The position numbers and the translations under genes are program-made. 64,000 bases of DNA. Origin: Anaerotignum faecicola. GTDB lineage: Bacteria; Bacillota; Clostridia; Lachnospirales; Anaerotignaceae. The stretch covers positions 124,001 to 188,000 of the forward strand of contig NZ_BHVZ01000001.1 in NCBI RefSeq assembly GCF_003865035.1. Direction: 5' to 3'. The notes beneath the pieces were generated by a model, which was not told where the DNA came from, searched no databases, and worked only from the letters and a program-made list of their open reading frames with translations. The number at the start of each line of letters is the position of its first letter. The first letter of the stretch is position 1. Shown here piece after piece: positions 8,496 to 18,422 of the stretch.

Positions 8496-9365
8496 ATGCA
8501 GAGCATACTTGACGCGATTAACGAATGGATAAAGGAAATCCTCATTGGAGCCATTAACGGTAATCTGTCAACTATGTTCGGGGACGTAAACGAAAAAGTC
8601 GGAACTATCGCCGCAGAGGTAGGACAAACCCCGCAGGGGTGGAACGCAGGCATATTTTCCATGATACAGAGTTTGTCGGAAAATGTGATTGTACCCATTG
8701 CGGGGCTTGTCATTACCTACGTTCTATGCGTGGAGCTTATCAGCATGGTAACGGAAAAGAACAATATGCACGATATTGACACGTTCATGTTCTTTAAGTG
8801 GTTTTTCAAGGCGTGGGTAGCGGTGTATCTCGTTACCCACACCTTTACTATCACTATGGCGGTGTTCGATATGGCGCAGCACGTTGTTTCCGGCGCAGCG
8901 GGCGTGATCGGCGGCAATACGAATATCGACGTTGACGCCGCCCTCTCGTCCATGCAAGCCGGACTTGACGCTATGGAAATCCCCGAACTGCTTTTGCTCG
9001 TTATGGAAACAAGCCTTGTGAGCCTTTGCATGAAAATCATGTCGGTGCTTATCACGGTTATCCTGTACGGCAGAATGATAGAAATTTACCTTTACTGTTC
9101 GGTATCGCCTATCCCGTTTGCAACTATGACCAACAGAGAGTGGGGGCAGATAGGCAACAACTACTTAAAAGCCCTGTTCGCCCTCGGTTTTCAAGGCTTC
9201 CTCATAATGATATGCGTCGGCATTTATGCGGTTTTGGTTGGCAGCATGATTGTAGCGGACAACCTGCACAGCGCGATTTTCTCCCTTGCAGCCTACACCG
9301 TGATTTTGTGCTTCTCCCTATTCAAAACAGGCGCACTTGCGAAGTCAATATTTAACGCCCATTAA
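8496..9365 (+). CDS. VirB6/TrbL-like conjugation membrane protein
   Basis: 289 residues with about five or six membrane segments (for example IVPIAGLVITYVLCVELISM near 70 and ALFALGFQGFLIMICVGIYA near 225). Topology and operon position match the VirB6/TrbL-like inner-membrane scaffold of Tn1549-type secretion systems. It starts 16 bp after Maff2. Confidence 0.82.
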   Translation: MQSILDAINEWIKEILIGAINGNLSTMFGDVNEKVGTIAAEVGQTPQGWNAGIFSMIQSLSENVIVPIAGLVITYVLCVELISMVTEKNNMHDIDTFMFFKWFFKAWVAVYLVTHTFTITMAVFDMAQHVVSGAAGVIGGNTNIDVDAALSSMQAGLDAMEIPELLLLVMETSLVSLCMKIMSVLITVILYGRMIEIYLYCSVSPIPFATMTNREWGQIGNNYLKALFALGFQGFLIMICVGIYAVLVGSMIVADNLHSAIFSLAAYTVILCFSLFKTGALAKSIFNAH

Positions 9366-9389
9366 AGACCGAAAGGAGGAGGTTTTCAC

Positions 9390-9800
9390 TTGGCGTATGT
9401 ACCCGTACCCAAAGACTTATCAAAAATCAAAACGAAAGTCGCTTTTAATCTGACAAAGCGGCAGATTATATGTTTTGCGGCAGCCCTCGCTATGGGACTA
9501 CCGCTTTTCTTTTTGCTCAAAGACAGCGCGGGAACAAGCATGGCGGCATTTGCAATGATTGTCGTTATGCTTCCCTGCTTCCTCTTGGCAATGTATGAAA
9601 AACACGGGCAGCCCCTTGAAATCGTGATAAAGAACGTCATTCAGACAAAGTTTATCCGACCAAAGGAACGCCCCTATCAGACGGAAAATTTTTATGCCGT
9701 CATAGAAAAACAACGAAAACTGGAAAAGGAGGTATCGGCTATTGTCAATGGCAGAACGAAAAACCATGACCCGCGCGGTAAAAAATCCCGTGAAGCGTAA
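9390..9800 (+). CDS. prgI: PrgI family (VirB3-like) conjugation protein
   Basis: 136 residues. After a short cytoplasmic start (MAYVPVPKDLSKIKTKVAFN) there are two adjacent membrane helices (residues ~30-70), then a basic tail. This is the PrgI/VirB3 layout, the inner-membrane partner of the VirB4 ATPase. The start is TTG at 9390 after GAAAGGAGGAGG. The 3' end overlaps the virB4-like gene by 59 bp in another frame. Confidence 0.82.
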   Translation: MAYVPVPKDLSKIKTKVAFNLTKRQIICFAAALAMGLPLFFLLKDSAGTSMAAFAMIVVMLPCFLLAMYEKHGQPLEIVIKNVIQTKFIRPKERPYQTENFYAVIEKQRKLEKEVSAIVNGRTKNHDPRGKKSREA

Positions 9801-12177
9801 GCTGACCCGCGCAGAAAAGAAAGAAATCGCCGCCGTGATACAGGCGGCAAAGGGCGACGGGAAGCCCCACACCGCACAACAGACCATTCCCTACTTGCAG
9901 ATGTACCCGGACGGGATTTGCAGGGTAACGGAAAAGAAATACAGTAAAAGCCTTGTCTTTGAAGATATTAACTATCAGCTTGCACAGGCAGATGATAAGA
10001 CCGCCATTTTTGAAAACTGGTGCGATTTTCTCAACTACTTTGACGCTTCCGTTTTGGTGCAGCTCTCTTTCATCAATCAGGGCGCAAGAAAGGAAAAGGC
10101 ACAGGCGGCTATCGAAATTCCGGCGCAGGACGACGCTTTTAACTCTATCCGCAGGGAGTACGCGGATATGCTGAAAAACCAGCTTGAAAAAGGCAACAAC
10201 GGACTGGAAAAATGCAAGTACATTACCTTTTCCATTGAAGCGGACAATCTTGCGGCGGCAAAAGCACGTCTTTCCCGTATCGAAACCGACGTACTCAATA
10301 ATTTTAAGGTGCTTGGCGTAACAGCCCGCCCCATGAACGGACAGGAACGCTTGAACGTACTGCATGGGATTTTCCACCCGGAGGGCGAGCCGTTCCGCTT
10401 CTCTTGGGACTGGCTTGTACCGTCGGGGCTTACCACAAAGGACTTTATCGCCCCGTCCTCGTTCCGTTTTGGCGACGGGCGCACATTCCGCATGGGGCGT
10501 AAGCTCGGTGCGGTTAGTTTCCTTGAAATCCTCGCGCCGGAGCTGAATGACCGTATGCTTTCGGACATTCTCGACCTTGAAAACGGGATAATCGTCAATC
10601 TGCATATCCGCAGTATCGACCAGAGCGAAGCAATCAAGACTATCAAGCGCAAGATAACCGACCTCGACAAGATGAAGATTGAGGAACAGAAAAAAGCGGT
10701 ACGCAGCGGGTATGACATGGATATAATTCCGTCCGACCTTGCTACTTTCGGCAGCGAAGCAAAAAATCTGTTGCAGGATTTACAGAGCCGCAACGAGCGA
10801 ATGTTTCTGCTGACGTTCCTTGTGGTAAACATGGCAGACACAAAACGGAAACTGGATAATGACATCTTTGCTACGGCGGGCTTTGCACAGAAAAATAACT
10901 GCGCTCTGACCCGCCTTGACTATTTGCAGGAAGCGGGCTTTATGTCCTCTATCCCTCTTGGAGAGAACCTTATCCCCATTCAAAGAGGGCTTACCACATC
11001 AAGCACCGCTATTTTTATCCCGTTCATCACACAGGAGCTTTTTCAGCGGGGCGCAGCCCTTTACTACGGCTTAAATGCGCTGTCAAATAACATGATACTC
11101 TGCGACCGCAAGCAACTGAAAAATCCCAACGGGCTTATCCTCGGAACGCCGGGAAGCGGTAAATCCTTTGCGGCAAAGCGGGAAATGACAAACGCCTTTC
11201 TCATTACTGACGACGATATTATTATCTGCGACCCGGAAGCAGAATATTTTTCCCTTGTGCAGCGATTGGGCGGGCAAGTGATACGCCTGTCGCCTGCCGG
11301 AAAAGGCATGGACGGTAAGCCCCAGTATGTGAACCCTATGGATATTAACTTAAACTACTCCGAGGACGACAACCCGCTTGCCTTGAAATCCGACTTTATC
11401 CTTTCCCTCTGTGAGCTTGTTATCGGCGGCAAAGAGGGCTTGCAGCCCGTGGAAAAGACCGTCATTGACCGCGCCGTTAGGAATGTGTACCGACCTTTCC
11501 TTGCTGACCCCGACCCGGCAAAAATGCCTATCTTGGGCGACCTCTACAACGAACTGCTGAAACAGCCGGAGCCGGAAGCTGCCCGCATTGCGGCGGCATT
11601 GGAGCTTTATGTTTCGGGAAGTCTGAACGTCTTTAACCACAGAACGAATGTAGAGCTTTCTAACCGCCTTGTCTGCTTTGATATTAAGCAGCTTGGAAAG
11701 CAGCTCAAGAAATTAGGTATGCTCATTGTGCAAGACCAGGTGTGGAACCGCGTTACCGTAAACCGCGCCGAGAAAAAGGCAACCCGTTACTATATGGACG
11801 AATTTCATTTGCTTTTGAAAGAGGAACAGACCGCAGCCTATTCCGTGGAGATTTGGAAGCGTTTTCGTAAATGGGGCGGCATACCGACGGCAATCACACA
11901 GAACGTCAAAGACCTTTTAAGCAGCCGCGAAGTCGAGAATATCTTTGAAAACTCCGATTTTGTCCTCATGCTCAATCAAGCCGCAGGCGACCGGGCTATC
12001 CTTGCAAAGCAGCTTAACATCTCCCCGCAGCAGATGAAGTATGTAACCCACACCGAAGCAGGCGAGGGGCTTATCTTTTACGGGAATGTGGTGCTGCCGT
12101 TCATTGACCGCTTCCCAACCGACACCGAGCTTTACCGTCTGCTTACGACAAAGCCGGAGGAAGTGAGCAAGCCATGA
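9742..12177 (+). CDS. VirB4-like conjugative transfer ATPase
   Basis: 811 residues. The N-terminal VirB4/CagE domain is followed by the ATPase core: Walker A GTPGSGKSF at about 469-476, and a Walker B-like YYMDEFHLLL near 683. It powers pilus/channel assembly and DNA transfer at the membrane. The TTG at 9742 is 9 nt after GGAGG and fits better than the ATG at 9748. The long overlap with prgI suggests coupled translation. Confidence 0.92.
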   Translation: MSMAERKTMTRAVKNPVKRKLTRAEKKEIAAVIQAAKGDGKPHTAQQTIPYLQMYPDGICRVTEKKYSKSLVFEDINYQLAQADDKTAIFENWCDFLNYFDASVLVQLSFINQGARKEKAQAAIEIPAQDDAFNSIRREYADMLKNQLEKGNNGLEKCKYITFSIEADNLAAAKARLSRIETDVLNNFKVLGVTARPMNGQERLNVLHGIFHPEGEPFRFSWDWLVPSGLTTKDFIAPSSFRFGDGRTFRMGRKLGAVSFLEILAPELNDRMLSDILDLENGIIVNLHIRSIDQSEAIKTIKRKITDLDKMKIEEQKKAVRSGYDMDIIPSDLATFGSEAKNLLQDLQSRNERMFLLTFLVVNMADTKRKLDNDIFATAGFAQKNNCALTRLDYLQEAGFMSSIPLGENLIPIQRGLTTSSTAIFIPFITQELFQRGAALYYGLNALSNNMILCDRKQLKNPNGLILGTPGSGKSFAAKREMTNAFLITDDDIIICDPEAEYFSLVQRLGGQVIRLSPAGKGMDGKPQYVNPMDINLNYSEDDNPLALKSDFILSLCELVIGGKEGLQPVEKTVIDRAVRNVYRPFLADPDPAKMPILGDLYNELLKQPEPEAARIAAALELYVSGSLNVFNHRTNVELSNRLVCFDIKQLGKQLKKLGMLIVQDQVWNRVTVNRAEKKATRYYMDEFHLLLKEEQTAAYSVEIWKRFRKWGGIPTAITQNVKDLLSSREVENIFENSDFVLMLNQAAGDRAILAKQLNISPQQMKYVTHTEAGEGLIFYGNVVLPFIDRFPTDTELYRLLTTKPEEVSKP

Positions 12178-13055
12178 AAACGGACGTAATCATCAACCGC
12201 GACGCCCTCTATGCCCTGCGGGAGCTGCCGAGTGAAAGCGTGAACTGCTGCGTCACAAGCCCGCCCTACTATGGACTTAGGGACTACGGGCTTGACGCAC
12301 AGATTGGACGGGAGGACACGCCGGAGCAGTACATTGACAGGCTTGTAGAAGTATTCCGGGAGCTGCGCCGGGTACTCAAAGACGACGGGACGTTTTGGCT
12401 GAATATCGCAGACACTTACTGCGGCACAGGCATGAAAGCGGGCTGCAAGCAAAAGGATTTAATCGGTATTCCGTGGCAGCTTGCTTTTGCCCTGCGCTCT
12501 GACGGGTGGTATTTACGCAGCGATATTATCTGGCTGAAAGAAAATCCTATGCCGGAGAGCTGCCGCGACCGACCGAGCCGCTGCTATGAGCATATCTTTT
12601 TACTGACGAAATCAAAGAAATATTACTATGACGCTGCCGCCATTGCAGAGCCGATTGCGCCGGGAACGGCTGCGCGGTACCGGCAGGGGCGCGGCGCAGG
12701 ACACAAATATGCCGAGGAAATACCCGGACAGGGCAAGGTACAGGGTATCAATAAAACCCGCAGCGGCGGCTATTATGACGACGCTCTTATGCCGACCACA
12801 AGGAACAAGCGGGACGTTTGGCTTATCAATACCGTACCGTATAAGGGCGGGCATTTTGCCGCCTATCCCCCGAAGCTCGCGGAAACGTGCATACTGGCGG
12901 GCTGTCCGGCAGGCGGCGTTGTCCTTGACCCTTTCTTTGGAAGCGGCACCACCGGGCTTGCAGCGAAAAGCCTTGACCGCCGCTATATCGGCATTGAACT
13001 GAACGCCGAGTATTGCGCCCTTGCAGGGGCGCGGATTGGAGGTGCAGAACCATAA
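12174..13055 (+). CDS. Orphan DNA methyltransferase (N4/N6 class) in transfer operon
   Basis: 293 residues. Catalytic motif TSPPYYGLRDYG lies near residue 28 and the AdoMet motif DPFFGSGTTG near 248, i.e. the catalytic-first (beta-type) order of the N4/N6 methylase family. SPPY is commonest in N4-cytosine enzymes, but N6-adenine cannot be excluded. No restriction enzyme is nearby. It is ATGA-coupled to virB4, so it is made with the transfer apparatus and may pre-methylate ICE DNA against recipient restriction, in line with the ArdA/ArdC protein downstream. The stop TAA overlaps the presumed start of the next gene. Confidence 0.88.
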   Translation: MKTDVIINRDALYALRELPSESVNCCVTSPPYYGLRDYGLDAQIGREDTPEQYIDRLVEVFRELRRVLKDDGTFWLNIADTYCGTGMKAGCKQKDLIGIPWQLAFALRSDGWYLRSDIIWLKENPMPESCRDRPSRCYEHIFLLTKSKKYYYDAAAIAEPIAPGTAARYRQGRGAGHKYAEEIPGQGKVQGINKTRSGGYYDDALMPTTRNKRDVWLINTVPYKGGHFAAYPPKLAETCILAGCPAGGVVLDPFFGSGTTGLAAKSLDRRYIGIELNAEYCALAGARIGGAEP

Positions 13056-15145
13056 AGCAATACAAACCTCGTGATAAAATCACGCAGAAAATGACCCGCG
13101 ACGGGGCTATCGCAGAAAATCAGACCACGGGAGACACGGAACGTATCAGCAAGCGGACGCAGGACGCGGATTTTCAGAAATCCCCGGAGCAACAGGCAGC
13201 ACAGCTACAAGGTGCAGCTTCCCCGACTTCTCCCTTGCCCCATGTGCCGGGAGCTGCCCCCAAAGCGGACACAGGCAAAACGGAGCGCGTCATGGAGCAT
13301 ATCGAAGCCGCCCATACCCGCAAAGCGTCTAAAAAAGCGGTACGAAAGGCACAGGCGGAAGCTACCGCCGGGACGAAATCTTCCCGGCTGCAATTTACCG
13401 ACGAGGAACGCGCTGCCCCGGAGCTTGAAAAGTATATCAAGAAATCCGACAAAGCCGCCGACCGCTTGGATAAGGCAAAGGCAGCTATCCCCAAAGAAAA
13501 GAAACTGGTAAAAGAGCGCACCTTTGACGAAACCACCGGGAAAGGCAAGACCCGCCTGCACTTTGAGGAAAAGGACAAGCCGCCCGGATTTAAGGAGAAG
13601 CACAACCCGCTATCCCGCCCCACACAGGAAGCCGGGATTTTGGTACATAACAAAATCCATTCTGTCGAAAAGGATAATTCCGGCGTGGAGGGCGCACACA
13701 AGAGCGAGGAAGCCGCAGAACGGGGATTGAAGTACGGGGCGCGGAAAATCAAGCAGGGCTACCGCAACCATAAGCTGAAACCCTACCGGGAAGCGGCAAA
13801 GGCTGAAAAAGCTGCTTTCAAGGCAAACGTGGATTTTCAGTATCATAAGACCCTGCATGATAACCCACAGCTTACCTCTAACCCTATTTCCCGTTTTTGG
13901 CAGAAACAGCAGATTAAAAAGCAGTATGCAAAGGAAGCCCGCAATACTGCAAAGGGTATCAAGGGCGCAGCGGAACGCACCCGCAAAGCGGCAGCCAAAG
14001 CCGCCGAGAAAACGAAGCAGACAGCGGCGTTTGTGGCAAGACACCCGGCGGGCGTGGCAATCGCTGTCGGGGCGCTGCTACTTTTCATTATGCTTCTGTC
14101 CGGGCTGTCCTCTTGTGGTGCAATGTTTTCCGGCACGTTAAACGGCGTGCTTGGAACGTCTTATACCTCCGAGGACAGCGACCTTGTGGAAGTGGAAAAT
14201 GCCTATGCCGGACTGGAAAGCGGGCTGCAAAACGAGATTGACGCTATCGAAAGCACCCACCCCGGCTATGACGAGTACCGCTATGACCTTGCAAATATCG
14301 GGCATAACCCCCACGAATTAGCGTCCTATCTGACCGCAAAATACCAAAGCTACACCCGCGCCGAGGTACAGAGCGAATTACAACGGATTTTCAATCAGCA
14401 ATACAAGCTGACGCTGACCGAGGAAGTGGAAATACGCTACCGGGAGGAAGAACGCACCGACACATGGACAGACGAGGACGGCAACGAGCATACGGACACC
14501 TATACGGTACAAGTGCCTTATGAGTATTACATCTTAAACGTCAAGATGACGAACACCCCGCTATCCACCATTGCGGAAAATAATCTGCCCCCGGAACAAC
14601 TGGAAATGTACCGGGTGTACTTGCAGACAAGCGGGAACAAGCCCCTTATCTTTGGCGGCGGCTCTCCCGACACTTCCGCGTCCGAGGATTTAAGCGGCGT
14701 GGACTTTGTAAACGGAACGCGCCCCGGTAATACCGCTATCGTTGACCTTGCAAAGCAGCAAGTCGGAAATGTGGGCGGCTATCCGTATTGGAGCTGGTAC
14801 GGCTTCAACTCCCGCGTGGAATGGTGCGCCTGTTTCGTGTCCTGGTGCTACGGGCAAATGGGACTTTCCGAGCCGCGCTTTGCCGCCTGCCAGTCGCAGG
14901 GTATTCCGTGGTTTACCTCTCACGGGCAATGGGGCGCGCGGGGCTATGAGAACATTGCCCCCGGTGACGCTATCTTTTTTGACTGGGATTTAGACGGAAG
15001 CGCAGACCATGTAGGGCTTGTTATCGGCAGGGACGCAAACCGCGTTTATACCGTGGAGGGCAATTCCGGCGACGCCTGCAAGATTAAGAGCTATCCCCTT
15101 GACTATGCCTGTATCAAAGGGTACGGGCTGATGAACTGGAACTGA
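13052..15145 (+). CDS. CHAP-domain cell-wall hydrolase of conjugation system, with ATA start
   Basis: About 698 residues from 13052. The N-terminal ~330 residues are basic and helical (cytoplasmic). One membrane helix (VAIAVGALLLFIMLLSGLSS) follows at about 345, then an extracellular region ending in a CHAP domain (~560-698) with the catalytic Cys in EWCACFVSWC and the His in ADHVGLVIG. It probably opens peptidoglycan for the transfer channel (VirB1-like role). GGAGG is followed nine bases later by ATA AAG, where relatives have ATG. Here the coupled ATGA has become ATAA. Other starts would be TTG at 13013 or ATG at 13091, neither with a good ribosome binding site. Confidence 0.85.
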   Translation: MKQYKPRDKITQKMTRDGAIAENQTTGDTERISKRTQDADFQKSPEQQAAQLQGAASPTSPLPHVPGAAPKADTGKTERVMEHIEAAHTRKASKKAVRKAQAEATAGTKSSRLQFTDEERAAPELEKYIKKSDKAADRLDKAKAAIPKEKKLVKERTFDETTGKGKTRLHFEEKDKPPGFKEKHNPLSRPTQEAGILVHNKIHSVEKDNSGVEGAHKSEEAAERGLKYGARKIKQGYRNHKLKPYREAAKAEKAAFKANVDFQYHKTLHDNPQLTSNPISRFWQKQQIKKQYAKEARNTAKGIKGAAERTRKAAAKAAEKTKQTAAFVARHPAGVAIAVGALLLFIMLLSGLSSCGAMFSGTLNGVLGTSYTSEDSDLVEVENAYAGLESGLQNEIDAIESTHPGYDEYRYDLANIGHNPHELASYLTAKYQSYTRAEVQSELQRIFNQQYKLTLTEEVEIRYREEERTDTWTDEDGNEHTDTYTVQVPYEYYILNVKMTNTPLSTIAENNLPPEQLEMYRVYLQTSGNKPLIFGGGSPDTSASEDLSGVDFVNGTRPGNTAIVDLAKQQVGNVGGYPYWSWYGFNSRVEWCACFVSWCYGQMGLSEPRFAACQSQGIPWFTSHGQWGARGYENIAPGDAIFFDWDLDGSADHVGLVIGRDANRVYTVEGNSGDACKIKSYPLDYACIKGYGLMNWN

Positions 15146-15178
15146 CACATTTTTGAAAATCGAAAGGAGAAAAAATTT

Positions 15179-15436
15179 ATGGCAATGAGTAAAATCGAAA
15201 GAATTGAAAAGGAAATCCAAAAGACCCGTGAGAAAATCACGGAGTATCAGAACAAGCTGCGCGGACTGGAAGCACAGAAAACCGAAGCGGAAAACCTTGA
15301 AATCGTGCAGCTTGTACGCGCTATGCGTCTGACCCCGCAGGAGCTTACCGCTATGCTTTCCGGCAACGGTATTCCGGGCATTGCCCCTATGCCCACAGAC
15401 TATGACGAACAGGAGGACAATGCAGATGAAGAATAA
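15179..15436 (+). CDS. DUF4315 family coiled-coil protein
   Basis: 85 residues. An N-terminal coiled coil (KIERIEKEIQKTREKITEYQ) and an acidic tail match DUF4315, a small protein found between the CHAP hydrolase and the DUF4366 gene in Tn1549-type ICEs. GAAAGGAG precedes the ATG. The 3' end overlaps the next gene by 11 bp. Function unknown. Confidence 0.82.
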   Translation: MAMSKIERIEKEIQKTREKITEYQNKLRGLEAQKTEAENLEIVQLVRAMRLTPQELTAMLSGNGIPGIAPMPTDYDEQEDNADEE

Positions 15437-16127
15437 AATCCTTGCAAGCATTACCGCACTTTGCGCCGCCCTTGTCCTTGTGGGCGGCTTTTCCGTTACT
15501 GCCTACGCGCAGACCCCGACAGAGGAAACCGACGACAGCGGCGTAATCGTGGAAACCGAACCGCAGCCCCTTACCCCGGAGGGCAACATGACCCTTGTGG
15601 ACGACATCGACGGGGACGCTGCCGAGGATAAGCAGTTTATCGTCGTGAAAAGCAAAGGCGGCAACTATTTTTACATTATCGTTGACCGGGCAGCCGAGGG
15701 CGAAAATTCCGTCCACTTCCTAAATCAAGTAGACGAAAGCGACCTTATGGCGATTATCGGGGAGGAACAGACCGAGCAGCCCCCGGCTGTCTGCAACTGT
15801 ACCGAGAAATGCAAGGCGGGCGAAGTAAACACCGCCTGCCCCGTCTGCTCCGCAGCCATGAATAACTGCACAGGCAAGGAAGCCGAGCCGGAAGCACCCG
15901 CAGAGCCGGAGAAACCCAAAAACAGCATGGGCGGGCTTCTCATTTTCCTTGTTGTGGGACTTCTTGGCGGCGGCGCAGCCCTCTACTACGTTAAGTTTAT
16001 GAAACCGAAGCAGAGCGTAAAAGGCGGCACCGACCTTGACGAATTTGATTTTGACGAATACGACGAGGACGAGCCGGAGGAAGAAGCTGACAGCGCAGAT
16101 ACCGAACAGGAGGACGAGGAAGCATGA
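15426..16127 (+). CDS. DUF4366 family secreted, membrane-anchored protein
   Basis: 233 residues. A Sec signal peptide (ILASITALCAALVLVGGFSV, cleavage after AYA) is followed by a beta-rich domain, a Cys-rich stretch (CNCTEKCKAGEVNTACPVC) near 120, a C-terminal membrane helix (GLLIFLVVGLLGGGAALYYV) and a very acidic cytoplasmic tail. It starts at the ATG at 15426 because this gives the signal peptide. It overlaps topB by ATGA. Possibly a surface part of the transfer machine. Confidence 0.8.
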   Translation: MKNKILASITALCAALVLVGGFSVTAYAQTPTEETDDSGVIVETEPQPLTPEGNMTLVDDIDGDAAEDKQFIVVKSKGGNYFYIIVDRAAEGENSVHFLNQVDESDLMAIIGEEQTEQPPAVCNCTEKCKAGEVNTACPVCSAAMNNCTGKEAEPEAPAEPEKPKNSMGGLLIFLVVGLLGGGAALYYVKFMKPKQSVKGGTDLDEFDFDEYDEDEPEEEADSADTEQEDEEA

Positions 16128-18220
16128 AACTTGTGATTTGTGAGAAGCCCAGCGTCGGGGCGGCGGTTGCCGCCGCCCTTGGCGTTACGGGCAGAAAAGA
16201 CGGATATATCGAGGGAAACGGCTACCTCATTTCTTGGTGTATCGGGCATTTGGTACAGCTTTCCGAAGCTGCCGCCTATGGGGAACAGTACAAGAAATGG
16301 AGCTATGACAGCTTACCCATTCTGCCGCAGGAATGGCAGTACACCGTAGCTGCCGACAAGGGAAAACAATTCAAAATCTTAAAAGACCTCATGCACCGCG
16401 CCGACGTTTCGGAAGTCGTGAACGCCTGCGACGCAGGACGCGAGGGCGAGTTGATTTTCCGATTTGTCTATCATCAAGCGGGCTGCAAGAAGCCCTTTAC
16501 CCGTCTTTGGATTTCCTCAATGGAAAACGAAGCAATCCGAAGTGGCTTTGACAATCTGAAGGACGGGCGGGAATACGACGCCCTCTACCATTCCGCACTA
16601 TGCAGGGCAAAGGCTGACTGGCTTATCGGCATTAACGCGACCCGCCTTTTCTCCTGCCTGTATGGAAAGACCTTGAACGTGGGGCGTGTGCAGACCCCGA
16701 CCCTCAAAATGCTTGTAGACCGGGACGCTGCGATTACAGGCTTTCAGAAAGAAACCTACTACCATGTGCGCCTTACTCTCCCCGGCGCAGAAGCGGCAAG
16801 CGCGAAGATCTGCGCCGCTGATGAAGCGGGCAAACTGAAAGCAGCCTGCGAAGCGTCGGCGGCTGTCTGTACTTCCCTTGTGAAAGAAAAGAAAACCATT
16901 GCCCCGCCGAAGCTCTTTGACCTTACCAGTTTACAGCGGGAAGCAAACCGTATTTACGGGTACACCGCGAAGCAGACCCTTGACCTGGCGCAAGCCCTCT
17001 ATGAAAAGAAGCTCTTGACCTATCCGAGAACGGACAGCGCATTTCTGACCGACGACATGGGAGAAACAGCGACGGGCATTATCAAGGTGCTTTGTGAGAA
17101 ACTTTCCTTTATGGAGGGCGCGGATTTTTCGCCGGAGATTGCAAAGGTGCTGAACAGTAAAAAGGTATCAGACCACCACGCAATCATTCCCACTATGGAG
17201 CTTGCAAAGGCTGACCTTACCGCGCTGCCGGAAAGCGAGCGCAATATCCTGACCCTTGCCGGGGCGCGTCTGCTTATGGCAACCGCAGAGCCGCACGTTT
17301 ACGAAGCGGTAACGGCGGTTTTCTCCTGCGCCGACCATGAATTTACGGCAAAGGGAAAGGCGGTAATCGCTGCCGGGTGGAAAGAGATTGAACGGCTTTA
17401 CCGGGCGACCCTCAAAAAGAAGCCGGACAGCGACGACGAAAACGAGCTTGTGTTAGATGTGCCGGACTTTTCCGAGGGGCAGACCTTTGAAAATCCGGCG
17501 GCAAAAGTGACAGAGCATGCCACCACGCCCCCGAAGCCCCACAATGAAGCAAGTCTTTTGTCGGCTATGGAACGCGCCGGGAATGAGGACACCGACCCGG
17601 ACGCAGAACGCCGGGGGCTTGGTACGCCTGCCACCCGCGCCGCCGTCATTGAAAAGTTAGTCAAAGGCGGCTTTGTGGAGCGCAAGGGCAAGCAGCTATT
17701 TCCCACCAAAGACGGCACAAACCTTGTCTGCGTCCTGCCGGATAGTCTGACCTCTCCGCAGCTTACGGCTGCATGGGAAAACAATCTGACGCAGATTGCA
17801 AAGGGCAACGCCGACCCTGCCGCTTTCATGCAGGGAATTGAAGCAATGGCACAGGGGCTTGTAAAAACCTACGCTTCCGTGTTGGGTGAGAAACAAGAGC
17901 TTTTCAAGACAGAAAAAACAGAGATTGGGAAGTGTCCCCGCTGCAAGTCCCCGGTCTATGAGGGAAAGAAAAACTACTACTGTTCCAACAAAGAGTGCGG
18001 CTTTACCATGTGGAAAAATGACCGCTTCTTTGAGGAACGTAAAACCGTCTTTACCCGGTCGATTGCCGCAGCACTCTTAAAATCCGGCAAGGTAAAAGTC
18101 AAAAAGCTGTACTCTCCGAAAACAGGCAAAACCTATGACGGAACGGTACTTTTAGCTGATACGGGCGGCAAGTATGTGAATTACAAAGTAACCATTTCAA
18201 AGGACAAAGAACTGGAATAG
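16124..18220 (+). CDS. topB: DNA topoisomerase III (type IA)
   Basis: 698 residues. The N-terminal TOPRIM domain has the start motif KLVICEKPSVGAAVAAALG and the metal-binding DAGREGELIF. The active-site tyrosine is in LTYPRTDS (about Tyr300). The C-terminal zinc-ribbon-like part has CPRCKSPVYEGKK then CSNKECGF. It relaxes or decatenates DNA, and ICE-borne copies are thought to help process the transferred strand. It ends just before candidate oriT copy 1. Confidence 0.93.
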   Translation: MKLVICEKPSVGAAVAAALGVTGRKDGYIEGNGYLISWCIGHLVQLSEAAAYGEQYKKWSYDSLPILPQEWQYTVAADKGKQFKILKDLMHRADVSEVVNACDAGREGELIFRFVYHQAGCKKPFTRLWISSMENEAIRSGFDNLKDGREYDALYHSALCRAKADWLIGINATRLFSCLYGKTLNVGRVQTPTLKMLVDRDAAITGFQKETYYHVRLTLPGAEAASAKICAADEAGKLKAACEASAAVCTSLVKEKKTIAPPKLFDLTSLQREANRIYGYTAKQTLDLAQALYEKKLLTYPRTDSAFLTDDMGETATGIIKVLCEKLSFMEGADFSPEIAKVLNSKKVSDHHAIIPTMELAKADLTALPESERNILTLAGARLLMATAEPHVYEAVTAVFSCADHEFTAKGKAVIAAGWKEIERLYRATLKKKPDSDDENELVLDVPDFSEGQTFENPAAKVTEHATTPPKPHNEASLLSAMERAGNEDTDPDAERRGLGTPATRAAVIEKLVKGGFVERKGKQLFPTKDGTNLVCVLPDSLTSPQLTAAWENNLTQIAKGNADPAAFMQGIEAMAQGLVKTYASVLGEKQELFKTEKTEIGKCPRCKSPVYEGKKNYYCSNKECGFTMWKNDRFFEERKTVFTRSIAAALLKSGKVKVKKLYSPKTGKTYDGTVLLADTGGKYVNYKVTISKDKELE

Positions 18221-18316
18221 CAAGCATAGGAAGCGGGTACCCACTTCCGTAAAATCCCTGCCACTCTAACCGAGCTTGGCGGGGATTTTGCTTGTTGGGA
18301 AGTTTCCCAACCCCTC
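18218..18316 (+). other. oriT-like repeat, copy 1
   Basis: 99 bp region sharing two blocks with the region upstream of mobC (26189-26287, opposite orientation, exactly the same length): TAGCAAGCATAGGAA with GGGTACCC nearby, and TTGCTTGTTGGGAAGT followed by TCCCAA and CCCTC. The spacer differs between the copies but here forms a strong stem (AAAATCCCTGCCA with TGGCGGGGATTTT). TTGGGAA-GT-TTCCCAA is a palindrome. Because the other copy lies next to relaxase/MobC, this may be a second transfer origin or a MobC-binding site. Confidence 0.45.
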
Positions 18317-18422
18317 TAAAAATCCTCAAAAATCTTTGGCAGAAATGCGGGCGCACCGTAGTAGGACTATGTAACCACAAACGCAGCGTCCGCGCTGCCA
18401 TACGCGAAAGGAGGTTTTACAC

